A DNA stretch of 21,989 nt, from the NCBI GenBank assembly GCA_035570275.1, contig DATMNI010000458.1:1-21989 (forward strand), in the 5' to 3' direction. Origin of the DNA: DATMNI01 sp035570275 (GTDB lineage: Bacteria > Acidobacteriota > Terriglobia > Bryobacterales > Bryobacteraceae). Under the pieces are notes generated by a model. That model searched no databases and had not been told where the DNA came from. It saw only the letters and a program-made list of their open reading frames with translations. The position numbers were made by a program, and so were the translations under genes. This document shows positions 13,228-21,444 of this stretch, in pieces (position 1 is the first letter of the stretch; each line of letters starts with the position of its first letter).

Positions 13228-15273
13228 ATGAATCCGCCGCGGCCGGGGAAGCCGCGAGTAGCGCTCTGTGCCCTTTCGCTGTTGGCCGTCAACATCGCCA
13301 TCGCGGTGAAACTGTTCGGCGTGGAGTATTCGGCCTACAACATATCCATAGAAGGCACCTTCATCGCCATCGCCCGCATCATGGCCAAATATCCGGGCCA
13401 ATGGAGTTGGTGGCCGTTTTGGAACGGGGGCCTGCCCTTTGAGGTTGCCTACCTGCCGTTCTCGCATTGGATTGTGGCCGCGTTCACGCTGTTGACTGGT
13501 CTGTTGGGATTTACCCTGTCAGCCGCCAGGTCCTACCACATCGTGTCGGCGGCCATCTACGTCGCCAGCGCCCTTTCCGTGTTCTGGATGGCGCTGGAAC
13601 TCAGCCGGAGACTGATAGTGAGTTGGATGGCGGCGCTGGCCTACTCGTGTATCTCCGTTTCGGCCCTGATGGTGCCCATCCTGGCGTTGGACGGACTGGG
13701 TGCGTTGAACCTGCGGCGTCTGCAGGCGCTGGTGTTCTATGGGGAGTCGCCGCACACCACGGCGCTGGCCCTGCTGCCGGCCGCCATTGTCTGCTTCTCC
13801 CGCGCCCTCACCATACCGGCTGTGAAATGGAAGATTCTGGCAGGCGTGCTGGCAGCCGGCGTGGTTCTCAGCAATGCGTTCGGCATCGTGGTGCTGCCGG
13901 TTGCGCTGCTGTGCTGGCTGATGGCCTTCCCCGCCCGCCCATGGTGGAAGCGGCCGGTTACGGCAGGCGCCATCGCCACTGTGAGTTATGGCTGGATTTC
14001 TCCCTGGTTGAGCCCCGCGATGATTCGGGCGATTCGCGCCAATTCCTTTACCACGTCCGGCGATTTCCGATACAGGGCGGCTTCCTGGGTGGCGCTGGCC
14101 GCGATCGGCGCCGGCTTTCTGCTCTTGTGGTTGGCCCTGCGCCGGGGCAAAGCCTCATCGCATCTGCAGTTCTTCGCACTCTTTGGCTACGTCCCTACCG
14201 CGATCATGATGCCTTGGTCGCTCTGGAATATCGCGGTGCTCCCCCAGCCCCATCGCTACCAACTGGAGATGGACCTGGCGCTGCTCCTCGCCATCGTTTT
14301 CGCCGGGGCGGCAGTCCTGGACCGGCTTTCGCTAAGTGTGCGCACAGCGGTAGTTGCGGTTGCCGGCGCCGGCTTGACGCTGCAGATGGTCCATACGGTG
14401 GTCTACGCGCGGGATCTCATTCGTTCGGTCGAACCCGGCCAACTGAGCGAATACCGGATTGCCAAGTGGCTCGACCAAAACCGCCCCGGGCAGCGGGCTT
14501 TCATTTCCGGCTCCGACTCCTTCCTGTATAACGCCTTCACCGATAGCCCGCAATTGACCGGCGGGCACGACCAGCACACCGTCAACACGTTCATTCCGAT
14601 TGTCAGCTTCACTATTTACACCGGCATGAACGCCGGCGACCGCGATGCCGAGTACTCCATCTTCTGGCTCAAGGCCTTCGGTGCGCACCTCATCTCTGTG
14701 CCCTCGCCGGAGAGCACCACCTATTTCAACCCAGTCGCTCATCCACACAAATTCGATGGCGTCCTGCCGTTGCTTTGGCGGGACCGTGGCGACTCCCTCT
14801 ATGAGGTGCCCACACGCTCCGCCTCACTGGCGCACGTGATTCCCTCCTCGACGGTAGTGACCCGGACCCCGATCCATGGCCTGGACATTGCGCCGGTGGA
14901 GCCGTACGTGGCTGCGCTGGAAGATCCCAGATATCCGGTGGCGACCTTTCAATGGAAGGGGATGAGCGAAGCGGATATCCGCGCCACGGTGGATCGCGGG
15001 CAGGTGATTGCGGTACAAGTCACCTACGAACGAGGCTGGGAGGCCTGGGCTAATGGCAAGCGCCTGACGGTGCGGGGCGATGCCATCGGACAGATGGTGA
15101 TTGAACCGGAGCGCACCGGGCCTTGCCAGATCTGGCTGCGTTACACCGGCGGAACGGAGCGCGTGGTCACACGCGCCATGAGCCTGGCTGCGATGCTGCT
15201 GGCAGCGGCCTTCGCATGGCGAGAGAGGCGATCCGCCTGTGGGGCAGGTTGTGAATCTGCGGCGGATTGTTAA
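13228..15273 (+). CDS. Large multi-pass membrane protein, GT-C/PTPS-related type
   Basis: A 681-residue integral membrane protein. About ten or eleven hydrophobic helices fill residues 10-400 and one lies near the C-terminus (AMSLAAMLLAAAFAW). A large, probably periplasmic, domain spans about 410-640. The first loop (GVEYSAYNISIEGTFIAIARIMAKYPG, then WPFWNGGLPF) resembles the acidic first loop of GT-C glycosyltransferases and of the '6-pyruvoyl-tetrahydropterin synthase related' membrane family. A role in sugar transfer from a lipid carrier is possible but unproven. The last 13 residues (SACGAGCESAADC) and the TAA are encoded by the palindromic element that begins at 15238, so the native C-terminus has been replaced or extended. 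The start is the ATG after GGGGAGAGG. Confidence 0.75.
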   Translation: MNPPRPGKPRVALCALSLLAVNIAIAVKLFGVEYSAYNISIEGTFIAIARIMAKYPGQWSWWPFWNGGLPFEVAYLPFSHWIVAAFTLLTGLLGFTLSAARSYHIVSAAIYVASALSVFWMALELSRRLIVSWMAALAYSCISVSALMVPILALDGLGALNLRRLQALVFYGESPHTTALALLPAAIVCFSRALTIPAVKWKILAGVLAAGVVLSNAFGIVVLPVALLCWLMAFPARPWWKRPVTAGAIATVSYGWISPWLSPAMIRAIRANSFTTSGDFRYRAASWVALAAIGAGFLLLWLALRRGKASSHLQFFALFGYVPTAIMMPWSLWNIAVLPQPHRYQLEMDLALLLAIVFAGAAVLDRLSLSVRTAVVAVAGAGLTLQMVHTVVYARDLIRSVEPGQLSEYRIAKWLDQNRPGQRAFISGSDSFLYNAFTDSPQLTGGHDQHTVNTFIPIVSFTIYTGMNAGDRDAEYSIFWLKAFGAHLISVPSPESTTYFNPVAHPHKFDGVLPLLWRDRGDSLYEVPTRSASLAHVIPSSTVVTRTPIHGLDIAPVEPYVAALEDPRYPVATFQWKGMSEADIRATVDRGQVIAVQVTYERGWEAWANGKRLTVRGDAIGQMVIEPERTGPCQIWLRYTGGTERVVTRAMSLAAMLLAAAFAWRERRSACGAGCESAADC

Positions 15274-15280
15274 TCCGCCT

Positions 15281-15345
15281 CTGGAGTTTGTACATTACTG
15301 GTCGGGCCAAAGTGGGATAGACGATCGGGTTATGTCGTCTGTCAC
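15281..15345 (+). repeat. Left arm of the long inverted repeat
   Basis: Reading inwards from the core palindrome, this arm shares GAGTTTGTACATT (15284-15296), then TGGGATAGAC-ATCG (about 15313-15327) and GTCTGTCA (about 15337-15344), with the reverse complement of 15535-15599. A few small indels separate the blocks, so the arms have diverged. Their order and spacing show a shared origin. Confidence 0.75.
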
Positions 15346-15590
15346 CCAGCCCGCGCTTGACCCTCGCCACGGTTCACTCTTTGAGCCATCGCATGATGGT
15401 GGGCATTGCGGTGTCCCGTTGGAAGATCGCGTGGACGTGATTGGGCATGACCACGCACGCGTGGAGTTGGTTGAACCAGTAAACCGCCTCCCATCCAGGA
15501 GAGCGTTCATAACTACACCGGCGAGTGCTGGCGAGGCATGACAGACCACGAAAGACGATGGTCTGTCCCACCTTCTCCCAAAAATGTACA
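15310..15590 (-). pseudogene. REP-associated tyrosine transposase (RAYT/Y1 HUH) relic
   Basis: On the minus strand the segment LHACVVMPNHVHAIFQ (about 15418-15465) is the HUH signature of RAYT (TnpA-REP, Transposase_17) proteins. These normally cut single-stranded DNA at REP hairpins with a catalytic tyrosine. Upstream, a different frame gives AGVVMNALLDGRRF, the expected preceding helix, so a frameshift lies near 15480. Downstream the frame continues TAMPTIMRWLKE and meets a TGA at 15374-15376, after which TVARVKRGLG still resembles the next helix. The helix carrying the catalytic tyrosine and the FWQ-x-x-x-DH region cannot be found. The gene is therefore dead, with at least one frameshift, one stop and a lost C-terminus. 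It is flanked by the palindromes such enzymes mobilise. Confidence 0.75.
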
Positions 15591-15599
15591 AACTCAAGC
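15535..15599 (-). repeat. Right arm of the long inverted repeat
   Basis: The reverse complement reads GAGTTTGTACATT, then TGGGACAGAC-ATCG and GTCTGTCATG, matching the left arm at 15281-15345 in the same order. It lies between the core palindrome at 15600-15618 and the transposase relic. Translated, it would give the N-terminal region of the transposase frame, so the arm may be part of the ancestral gene end. Confidence 0.75.
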
Positions 15600-15865
15600 G
15601 GCGGATTGTTAATCCGCCTGCGCGACGCGGCAGCGAGCGTTTTTCGCCTTGCCTGAAGGGGCTCGGCAAAGTGCGAAAGGCGGATTGCCAATCCGCCGGA
15701 CCCAGAGGGTGCCCCTACCAACCTGCCCCACATACACGGCCGCGGGGCGGCGCGTTGGTAGAATAGAAGGATTCTGGAGTCTCGAAGTCCTCGAACACAA
15801 AAACAGTCTTGACGCGCTGCCGCACCTACGCGTCCTTTCGTGTCCGCCCCGCGAAGGCATCCCAC

Positions 15866-17173
15866 ATGAACACACTCGCCATCGGAATTGATTTCGGCAC
15901 CACCAACAGTTCCGTGGCTCGCGCCATGGGCTCAGGTGAAATCGATCTCGCTCGATTTCCGTATACCGGCGGATACACCGATGCGTATCGTTCCTTGCTA
16001 TACCTCGAACTGGTGAAGGACCGCGGCCTTCACCGAATCAAATCCTGGAGCGGCCCGACTGCCATTGAAGAGTACCTGGCAGCCGAGACGAAGGGCCGTC
16101 TGGTGCAATCGCTCAAGTCGTTCCTGAGCAGCCGCTCTCTCAAGAGCACGGATGTCTTCGGAAGGCGGATGACCATTGAGGACCTCATCGCCCGGATCCT
16201 TCGGGATCTCCGGGAAAAGGCCGAGGTTCAGTTTGGCGCCAGGATTCACACCGCGGTGGTGGGGCGGCCGGTGCGGTTCGTCGGCGCCGATAAGGAAGAG
16301 GACAACCGCTTTGCCGAAGAACGGTTGATGGCCGCCTTCAAACTCGCCGGATACGCTTCCGTGGAGTTTGCACTGGAGCCGGTGGCGGCAGCCCATCATT
16401 ATGAGTCCACGCTGGACCACGACGAACTGGTTCTGATCGGAGACTTCGGCGGCGGCACCAGTGACTTCTCGCTGCTGAGAGTCGGCCCCGGCATCCGCAA
16501 ACGGGGCCGGACGCCCGCCGATCTGCTGGGCAACAGCGGTATTGGGCTCGCGGGCGACGCGTTTGATGCCCAGATCGTCCGGAATCTGGTTTCCCCGGCC
16601 CTCGGGAAGGGCTCTTCGGCGCGGTCGATGCACAAGGTGTTGCCGGCCGTGCCGAACTGGGTCTACGCCAAACTCGAACACTGGCACCACCTCTCTTTCC
16701 TGCGCACCAACAGCGTCATCAACATGCTGAACAGCAGCAGGGCGGAGGCGTTCGAGCCCGCGAAGATTGAAGCCTTGGTCCACCTGATCAAGGAAGATCT
16801 CGGGTACCCCCTGCATCGCGCCGTTCAAAAGGTAAAGCGCGAGCTATCGGAGAACACGGTAGCTCAGTTCCGGTTTTCCGATGGTGTTATTGAGATAGAG
16901 TCCACCGTGGAACGAACTGCCTTCGAGGATTGGATCGCGGAGGAATTGGCGAAAATTGAGGCTTGCATCGACGCTCTCATGGCGGCGTCGGGAGCCGGAA
17001 GCAAAGATGTGGACATGGTGTTCCTCACCGGCGGCTCGTCGTTCGTGCCGGCTGTCCGCGGCATTTTTGAAGCGCGCTTCGGAGCCGACAAGATCCGTGC
17101 CGGCAATGAATTCACGTCGGTGGCACGCGGGCTTGCCCTCACTGCGGCGGCCCGGCGCCAGGCACGCGCATGA
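15866..17173 (+). CDS. yegD: YegD-like Hsp70-family protein
   Basis: A 435-residue protein with the actin/Hsp70 ATPase fold but no substrate-binding domain, like E. coli YegD (about 450 residues). The three nucleotide-binding motifs are clear: GIDFGTTNSS (residues 7-16, phosphate 1), LIGDFGGGTSDFSLL (190 onward, phosphate 2) and FLTGGSSFVPAV (386 onward, adenosine). Other family blocks are the KSFLSS segment, AVVGRPVRF and ALEPVAAAHHYE. YegD proteins are treated as putative chaperones; the client is not known. The ATG at 15866 starts directly before the first strand and is preferred over an upstream ATG at 15809, which would add an unrelated 19-residue leader. The gene follows a repeat-rich gap and is probably transcribed from its own promoter. 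Confidence 0.92.
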   Translation: MNTLAIGIDFGTTNSSVARAMGSGEIDLARFPYTGGYTDAYRSLLYLELVKDRGLHRIKSWSGPTAIEEYLAAETKGRLVQSLKSFLSSRSLKSTDVFGRRMTIEDLIARILRDLREKAEVQFGARIHTAVVGRPVRFVGADKEEDNRFAEERLMAAFKLAGYASVEFALEPVAAAHHYESTLDHDELVLIGDFGGGTSDFSLLRVGPGIRKRGRTPADLLGNSGIGLAGDAFDAQIVRNLVSPALGKGSSARSMHKVLPAVPNWVYAKLEHWHHLSFLRTNSVINMLNSSRAEAFEPAKIEALVHLIKEDLGYPLHRAVQKVKRELSENTVAQFRFSDGVIEIESTVERTAFEDWIAEELAKIEACIDALMAASGAGSKDVDMVFLTGGSSFVPAVRGIFEARFGADKIRAGNEFTSVARGLALTAAARRQARA

Positions 17174-17227
17174 CCGGGCCGAAATTGAAGCGAAAAATCG
17201 GCTAGAGTTGAAGATTGAGGACAGACC

Positions 17228-19030
17228 ATGATCTCCCACACCGCGTTCCATTTCGCTATCGGCGTGATGCTGCTGCGGACCACCGCGTTCGCGCAGGCGC
17301 CCATGGATTCGACCGTACCGCCTGACGCCGAGATCCGCCAAATTCTGGCCGGTCGCATCGGTGGAGAAAACCTGGGCATAGGCATGGTGGCCGGAGTTAT
17401 CGACGCGAAAGGCCGGCGGGTGGTGGCGTACGGCAGTCTCGCCAAGGACGATAAGCGTCCCCTCAACGGCGACACCGTCTTCGAAATCGGCTCCATAACG
17501 AAAGTGTTCACATCCCTGTTGCTGATGGATATGGTGCAGCGAGGTGAAGTCGCACTAACCGATCCGGTATCGAAGTACCTGCCGCCGAGTGTCAAAGTGC
17601 CCGAGCGGAGAAACCGAAAGATCACGCTGCAGGATCTTTCGACCCAGAGTTCGGGCCTGCCGCGGATGCCCTCGAATTTCACTCCCAAGGATGAGTTGAA
17701 TCCGTACGCCGATTATTCGGTGGAACAGATGTATCAGTTTGTATCGGGCTACCAATTGACGCGGGACATCGGCGAGAAGTACGAGTATTCCAATTTGGGA
17801 GTCGGCCTGTTAGGGCACGTGCTGTCGCTGCGCGCCGGCATGGACTACGAAGCCCTGGTACGCGCCCGCATCTGCGAGCCTTTGGGGATGCCCAGTACCC
17901 GCGTTACCCTGACGCCCGAAATGAAAGCGCGGTTGGCGATTGGACATAGCGGCGCTCTGATTGCCGTGCCGAATTGGGATATCCCCACTCTGGCGGGCGC
18001 AGGGGCACTGCGGTCGACCACGAACGACCTCCTGACCTTCCTGGCGGCGAACATGGGCTATGTCAAGACCCCGCTGGCCGCCGCGATGGCCGCGGAAGTC
18101 TCGGTTCGAAAGCCTGCCGGCGCTTCCGACATGGAGATCGCTTACGGTTGGCACGTTCAAACGAAGGATGGACAGTCCATTATCTGGCACAACGGCGGCA
18201 CCGGCGGATACCGGACGTTTATGGGCTTTGACCCGAAGCGCCGCGCCGGCGTGGTGGTCTTGTCGAACATCTCAACCCCCGCGGGCCCCGACGATATTGG
18301 CCGGCACCTGTTGAACGCCAGCTACCCGTTGCTGAAAATTGAACCGCCCCGGGAGCATAAAGAGGTTACGGTTGACACAAAAACTTACGACAGTTATGTC
18401 GGTAGCTACCAACTGGGGCCGAATGCGATTCTGACCATCTCGCGCGAGGGCGATCGCTTGTTCGTGCAGCTCACGGGACAGCCAAAGTTCCAGTTGTTCC
18501 CCGAAGGCGAGCGCAAGTTTTTCCTGAAGGTGGTTGACGCGCAGATCACCTTCGATGCCGACGCTCAGGGTAAAACGACGCAAGCCGTCCTTCACCAGGG
18601 CGGCAGGGACCAGGTTGCCAAGCGGATGGACGAGGCTGAAGCCAAACGGGCCGCGGATGAAGACGCCGCCCGGGCTGCGGCGGTGGCGCGGGACGCCGAG
18701 GTGGCGAAAAGATTCAGGGGGCCAGCGCAGTCGCCGGGAACGGAAGCCGCGCTGCGGCGGTCCATTGAAGAACTGCGGCTGGGGCAGCCGAAATACGAGC
18801 TGATGAATCCGGCGTTCGCCGATCTCACGCGCCAGAAGCTGCCTCAGCTCAAAACCACGGTTACCGAGCTTGGTTCAGTGGAATCGGTATCGTTCAAAGG
18901 GGTGGGGCCTGGGGGCTTCGACATCTATGAGGTGAGGTTCGAGCACGGTTTGACGGAATGGAGAATCGGGCTGGGACCGGATGGGAAGATTGAAGGCATA
19001 GGCTTCCAGGCCACACCAGGCGCGAAGTGA
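17228..19030 (+). CDS. Secreted serine hydrolase, beta-lactamase class C / PBP4*-like
   Basis: A 600-residue exported enzyme. A signal peptide covers residues 1-24 (HFAIGVMLLRTTAFAQA). The catalytic domain (about 30-365) has the S-x-x-K motif at Ser89 (SITK), the Y-x-N motif at 187-189 (YSN) and an H-x-G motif at 321-327 (HNGGTGG) in place of KTG. This is the pattern of class C-like esterases and D-amino-acid peptidases. A DUF3471-like lipocalin-type domain follows (about 372-465, YDSYVGSYQLGPNAILTI). Then comes a charged Ala/Glu-rich helix (468-505), and a C-terminal domain of about 85 residues (RSIEELRLGQPKYELM... WRIGLGPDGKI) that I do not recognise with certainty. Substrate is unknown; cell-wall peptide or ester cleavage in the periplasm is likely. 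It lies 54 bases after yegD and may share its transcript. Confidence 0.9.
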   Translation: MISHTAFHFAIGVMLLRTTAFAQAPMDSTVPPDAEIRQILAGRIGGENLGIGMVAGVIDAKGRRVVAYGSLAKDDKRPLNGDTVFEIGSITKVFTSLLLMDMVQRGEVALTDPVSKYLPPSVKVPERRNRKITLQDLSTQSSGLPRMPSNFTPKDELNPYADYSVEQMYQFVSGYQLTRDIGEKYEYSNLGVGLLGHVLSLRAGMDYEALVRARICEPLGMPSTRVTLTPEMKARLAIGHSGALIAVPNWDIPTLAGAGALRSTTNDLLTFLAANMGYVKTPLAAAMAAEVSVRKPAGASDMEIAYGWHVQTKDGQSIIWHNGGTGGYRTFMGFDPKRRAGVVVLSNISTPAGPDDIGRHLLNASYPLLKIEPPREHKEVTVDTKTYDSYVGSYQLGPNAILTISREGDRLFVQLTGQPKFQLFPEGERKFFLKVVDAQITFDADAQGKTTQAVLHQGGRDQVAKRMDEAEAKRAADEDAARAAAVARDAEVAKRFRGPAQSPGTEAALRRSIEELRLGQPKYELMNPAFADLTRQKLPQLKTTVTELGSVESVSFKGVGPGGFDIYEVRFEHGLTEWRIGLGPDGKIEGIGFQATPGAK

Positions 19031-19046
19031 TAAGATAGCAGCCGTA

Positions 19047-19289
19047 ATGAAGGCCATAGCCCGCTTCATGGAAGAGACCGGAATCGGCGTTGGCGAACTG
19101 GTTACCGCCACGGGATTGGACGTGAAACTGGTTAAAGCGGTGGTAAGCGGCAACTACACTCCCAGTCCGTTACAGCGCCAACGCCTGGCGGCCGCCCTAG
19201 GGGTTTCGACGGATGACATTTCGTGGGAACACACGGTCGCGGTCGAACACATTCGCGGCAACGGTCCGCAATGCGGGCGCTCCACTTGA
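19047..19289 (+). CDS. Small helix-turn-helix protein (XRE-like)
   Basis: An 80-residue protein whose central part, IGVGELVTATGLDVKLVKAVVSGNYTPSPLQRQRLAAALGVSTDDI, follows the XRE/lambda-repressor HTH pattern. A first helix is followed by 'V-A-x-A-x-G-L-D', a recognition helix, then the P-S-x-x-x-R-x-R-L-A-x-A-L-G-V segment. A short tail (WEHTVAVEHIRGNGPQCGRST) follows. It begins 16 bases after the serine hydrolase gene. It could regulate neighbouring genes, but no operator is visible. The ATG at 19047 gives a complete first helix. Confidence 0.75.
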   Translation: MKAIARFMEETGIGVGELVTATGLDVKLVKAVVSGNYTPSPLQRQRLAAALGVSTDDISWEHTVAVEHIRGNGPQCGRST

Positions 19290-19337
19290 ATGGCGCAAGT
19301 CTGCGAGAGGGTGGGAGTTGATTTTGGGGTAGCGGCA

Positions 19338-19379
19338 GGCGGATTAACAATGCGCCGCAGGTTGGCAACCTGCCCCACA
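19338..19379. repeat. Partial palindromic element, copy 3, ending at a start codon
   Basis: This is a right-hand half of the element seen at 7908-8060. It has a core palindrome with one arm mutated (GGCGGATT-AAC-AATGCGCC, 19338-19356), a second perfect palindrome CAGGTTGGCAACCTG (19358-19372), and the outer end CTGCCCCACA (19370-19379). The left outer end is missing or decayed. Its last base is the A of the ATG of the ABC exporter gene. Confidence 0.75.
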
Positions 19380-21286
19380 TGAATCGCCTTCGCTCTTCGC
19401 GTCAGCGCTATTTGTCCTTTGTTCAGGATTATAAGCGGGGGCGCCTCGATGACGCGGCCCAAGCGGGTGCGGAGCCGGCCGTGCCGGAATCGCGGAGCAA
19501 GCCTTCGGGCAAACGCCGCCAGTACCTCCGCGAATACCTGCGCTGGCTGTGGCCCCATCGCTACGCGGTAGGTGCGCTCTTCGCTCTCGCATTGTTGAGT
19601 GCCAGCCTGCAGATGGTGGAACCGCTGTTCATGCGGTATATCATCGACCATTCCCTGCTGGCCACTGGCTTGGACCCGGCGGCCCGCCTCAACTACCTCA
19701 ATCTGGCCGGCGCGCTGTTTTTGGTGCTGATCGTCGTCTCCAACCTGGTTGGCGCACTGCGGGACTACCGGCAGCGCCTGCTGAACACGCGGGTGATGCT
19801 GGCGCTCCGCCGGTCGGTGTTCGAGCGGTTACTGTACCTTCCACTGCCCAAACTGTGGGACATGAAGACCGGCGGCATCCTGTCCCGGCTGACGGGCGAC
19901 GTGGACACCACCACCGGGCTGCTCCAGTTGGCCATCGTGTCGCCGGCGGTGTCGCTGATCCGCCTGGTGATCGCAGTAGGTGTGTTGATGGCACTGAACT
20001 GGCGGCTGGCTTTGGCCGCCCTGGCCGTTGTCCCCGGTGTGATGCTGATCAGCTTCATCTTCGCCAGGCGTGTCCGGCCCATCTACCGATCCGTCCGCAA
20101 GGATGCGGAACTGATCGACGGCAGAGTGGGCGAAACATTCTCCGGGATTCGCGTGGTCAGGGCCTTCCGGCGCGAAATTCACGAATTGCTCGACTACATG
20201 CGCGGGCGGCACACCGTGCTGCGCAAGGAACTGTTCGCGCAGCGCCGTGAGTTGGTCATCTGGACGTCCTGGAACCTGCTGCTGGGAATCGTCAACGTCG
20301 CCATCGTCTGGTACGGCGGCTACCTGAACCTCCGCGGCGGCGCCTCCATCGGCGACATCATGGCCTTCCAGTGGTACACGTTCCTGCTGCTGAACCCGGT
20401 ATGGAACATCGTCAATTCCTTCTCCGAGCTGCAGCGTTCACTGGCGGCGATGGAGCGCGTCTTCGAAGTGCTGGCGATGGAGCACGACAAGCCCGACCGG
20501 CCGGATGCCGGCGAGGCGCCGCCGGTGGTGCGCGAACTGCGCTTTGAGGACGTGGAGTTCGAGTATCGCCAAGGCCGCCCGGTGATTCGCGACTTCACCG
20601 TCGCGGTGCCCGGTGGCTGGGTGGTCGCGCTGGTGGGCCGTAGCGGCGCGGGAAAGACGACGGTGACGGACCTGGTGGCGCGTTTTCACGACCCCACGAA
20701 GGGACGAATCCTGCTCAACGGCAGCGACATCCGCGACTTTCGCCTGCACTCGTATCGCGGCCTGCTGGCCATTGTGCAACAAGACGTCTTTCTATTCGAC
20801 GGGTCGGTACGGGACAACATCGCTTACGGCCACCACGATGCCACCGATGCCGAAGTGGAAGATGCCGCCCTACGAGCCAATGCCCACGAGTTCATCGTCA
20901 AGCTGCCCGAGGGGTACGAGACGTTTATCGGCGAGCGTGGCGTCAAGCTCTCGGGCGGCCAACAACAACGCCTGGCCATTGCCAGGGCGATTCTGGCATC
21001 CCCGCAGATCCTCATCCTCGACGAGGCTACCAGCAACCTGGATACCGAGAGCGAGCAACTCATTCAGGCGTCGATGGCCACGCTGCTCGCCGGGCGCACC
21101 ACGTTCGTGATCGCCCATCGCCTCTCCACCGTACGCCGCGCTAACCTGATCCTGCTGATGGACGATGGCCGCATTGTGGAGCGTGGGACTCACGAAGACC
21201 TCATGCGCGCCCGCGGCATGTATCATGACATGGTGGTTCGCCAGATGGAATCTCATGGGTATGATGGCGAAGCGGTGTTGCGCTGA
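19379..21286 (+). CDS. ABC exporter, fused permease and ATPase (MsbA/LmrA type)
   Basis: A 635-residue half-transporter that would work as a homodimer in the inner membrane. The N-terminal 55 residues are cytoplasmic and basic. Six membrane helices occupy about residues 60-340, with the conserved intracellular loop LPKLWDMKTGGILSRLTGDVDTT and the coupling segment VGETFSGIRVVRAF. The ATPase domain (about 375-610) has Walker A GRSGAGKTT (from residue 420), the Q-loop IVQQDVFLFDGSVRDNI, the signature LSGGQQQR (from 524), Walker B ILILDEATSNLDTESE and the H-loop IAHRLST. The substrate is not predictable; lipids, peptides or drugs are typical for the family. The start codon sits at the edge of a repeat element, and no Shine-Dalgarno precedes it. 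The TTG at residue 12 is an alternative. Confidence 0.93.
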   Translation: MNRLRSSRQRYLSFVQDYKRGRLDDAAQAGAEPAVPESRSKPSGKRRQYLREYLRWLWPHRYAVGALFALALLSASLQMVEPLFMRYIIDHSLLATGLDPAARLNYLNLAGALFLVLIVVSNLVGALRDYRQRLLNTRVMLALRRSVFERLLYLPLPKLWDMKTGGILSRLTGDVDTTTGLLQLAIVSPAVSLIRLVIAVGVLMALNWRLALAALAVVPGVMLISFIFARRVRPIYRSVRKDAELIDGRVGETFSGIRVVRAFRREIHELLDYMRGRHTVLRKELFAQRRELVIWTSWNLLLGIVNVAIVWYGGYLNLRGGASIGDIMAFQWYTFLLLNPVWNIVNSFSELQRSLAAMERVFEVLAMEHDKPDRPDAGEAPPVVRELRFEDVEFEYRQGRPVIRDFTVAVPGGWVVALVGRSGAGKTTVTDLVARFHDPTKGRILLNGSDIRDFRLHSYRGLLAIVQQDVFLFDGSVRDNIAYGHHDATDAEVEDAALRANAHEFIVKLPEGYETFIGERGVKLSGGQQQRLAIARAILASPQILILDEATSNLDTESEQLIQASMATLLAGRTTFVIAHRLSTVRRANLILLMDDGRIVERGTHEDLMRARGMYHDMVVRQMESHGYDGEAVLR

Positions 21287-21370
21287 GGAACGGGGAGCGG
21301 GGGCCAGGGTCGGCAATCCTAAAACGCTACGGCGTCCGGGAGGACCGATCCGGTGTGTGCCCACCACCCC

Positions 21371-21403
21371 ACTTCCGGTTGGTGCGTTATCCCAGCCGGA
21401 AGT
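21371..21403 (+). terminator. Intergenic hairpin, possible terminator or operator
   Basis: ACTTCCGG (21371-21378) and CCGGAAGT (21396-21403) form a perfect 8-bp stem with a 17-base loop, in the 158-bp gap between the ABC exporter and the P460-like gene. There is no U-run after it, so it could equally be an operator for the downstream gene. Confidence 0.35.
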
Positions 21404-21444
21404 AAAGTAGTAAGGACACTAAACTTGATAAGGAGGTGTTAGCG

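Larger units (their letters stand above)
15238..15732. repeat. Composite palindromic element, copy 2, carrying a transposase relic
   Basis: This fills the longest gene-free stretch (15274-15865). The outer ends TGTGGGGCAG (15238-15247) and CTGCCCCACA (15723-15732) match copy 1. Core palindromes GGCGGATT-NNN-AATCCGCC lie at 15261-15279, 15600-15618 and 15679-15697. Next to the first two, a second inverted repeat of about 60 bp extends inwards (15281-15345 against 15535-15599). It shares GAGTTTGTACATT, TGGGA-AGAC-ATCG and GTCTGTCA blocks in opposite orientation. Between the arms is a broken RAYT-type gene. The stretch 15733-15865 holds no recognisable feature except the leader of the Hsp70-like gene. 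Confidence 0.85.

Noticed and set aside
15374..15865. 163-codon minus-strand frame as an intact gene
   Set aside because: Only its last third resembles a RAYT; the first part is translated repeat palindromes. The matching upstream helix is in another frame and the catalytic-tyrosine region is missing.
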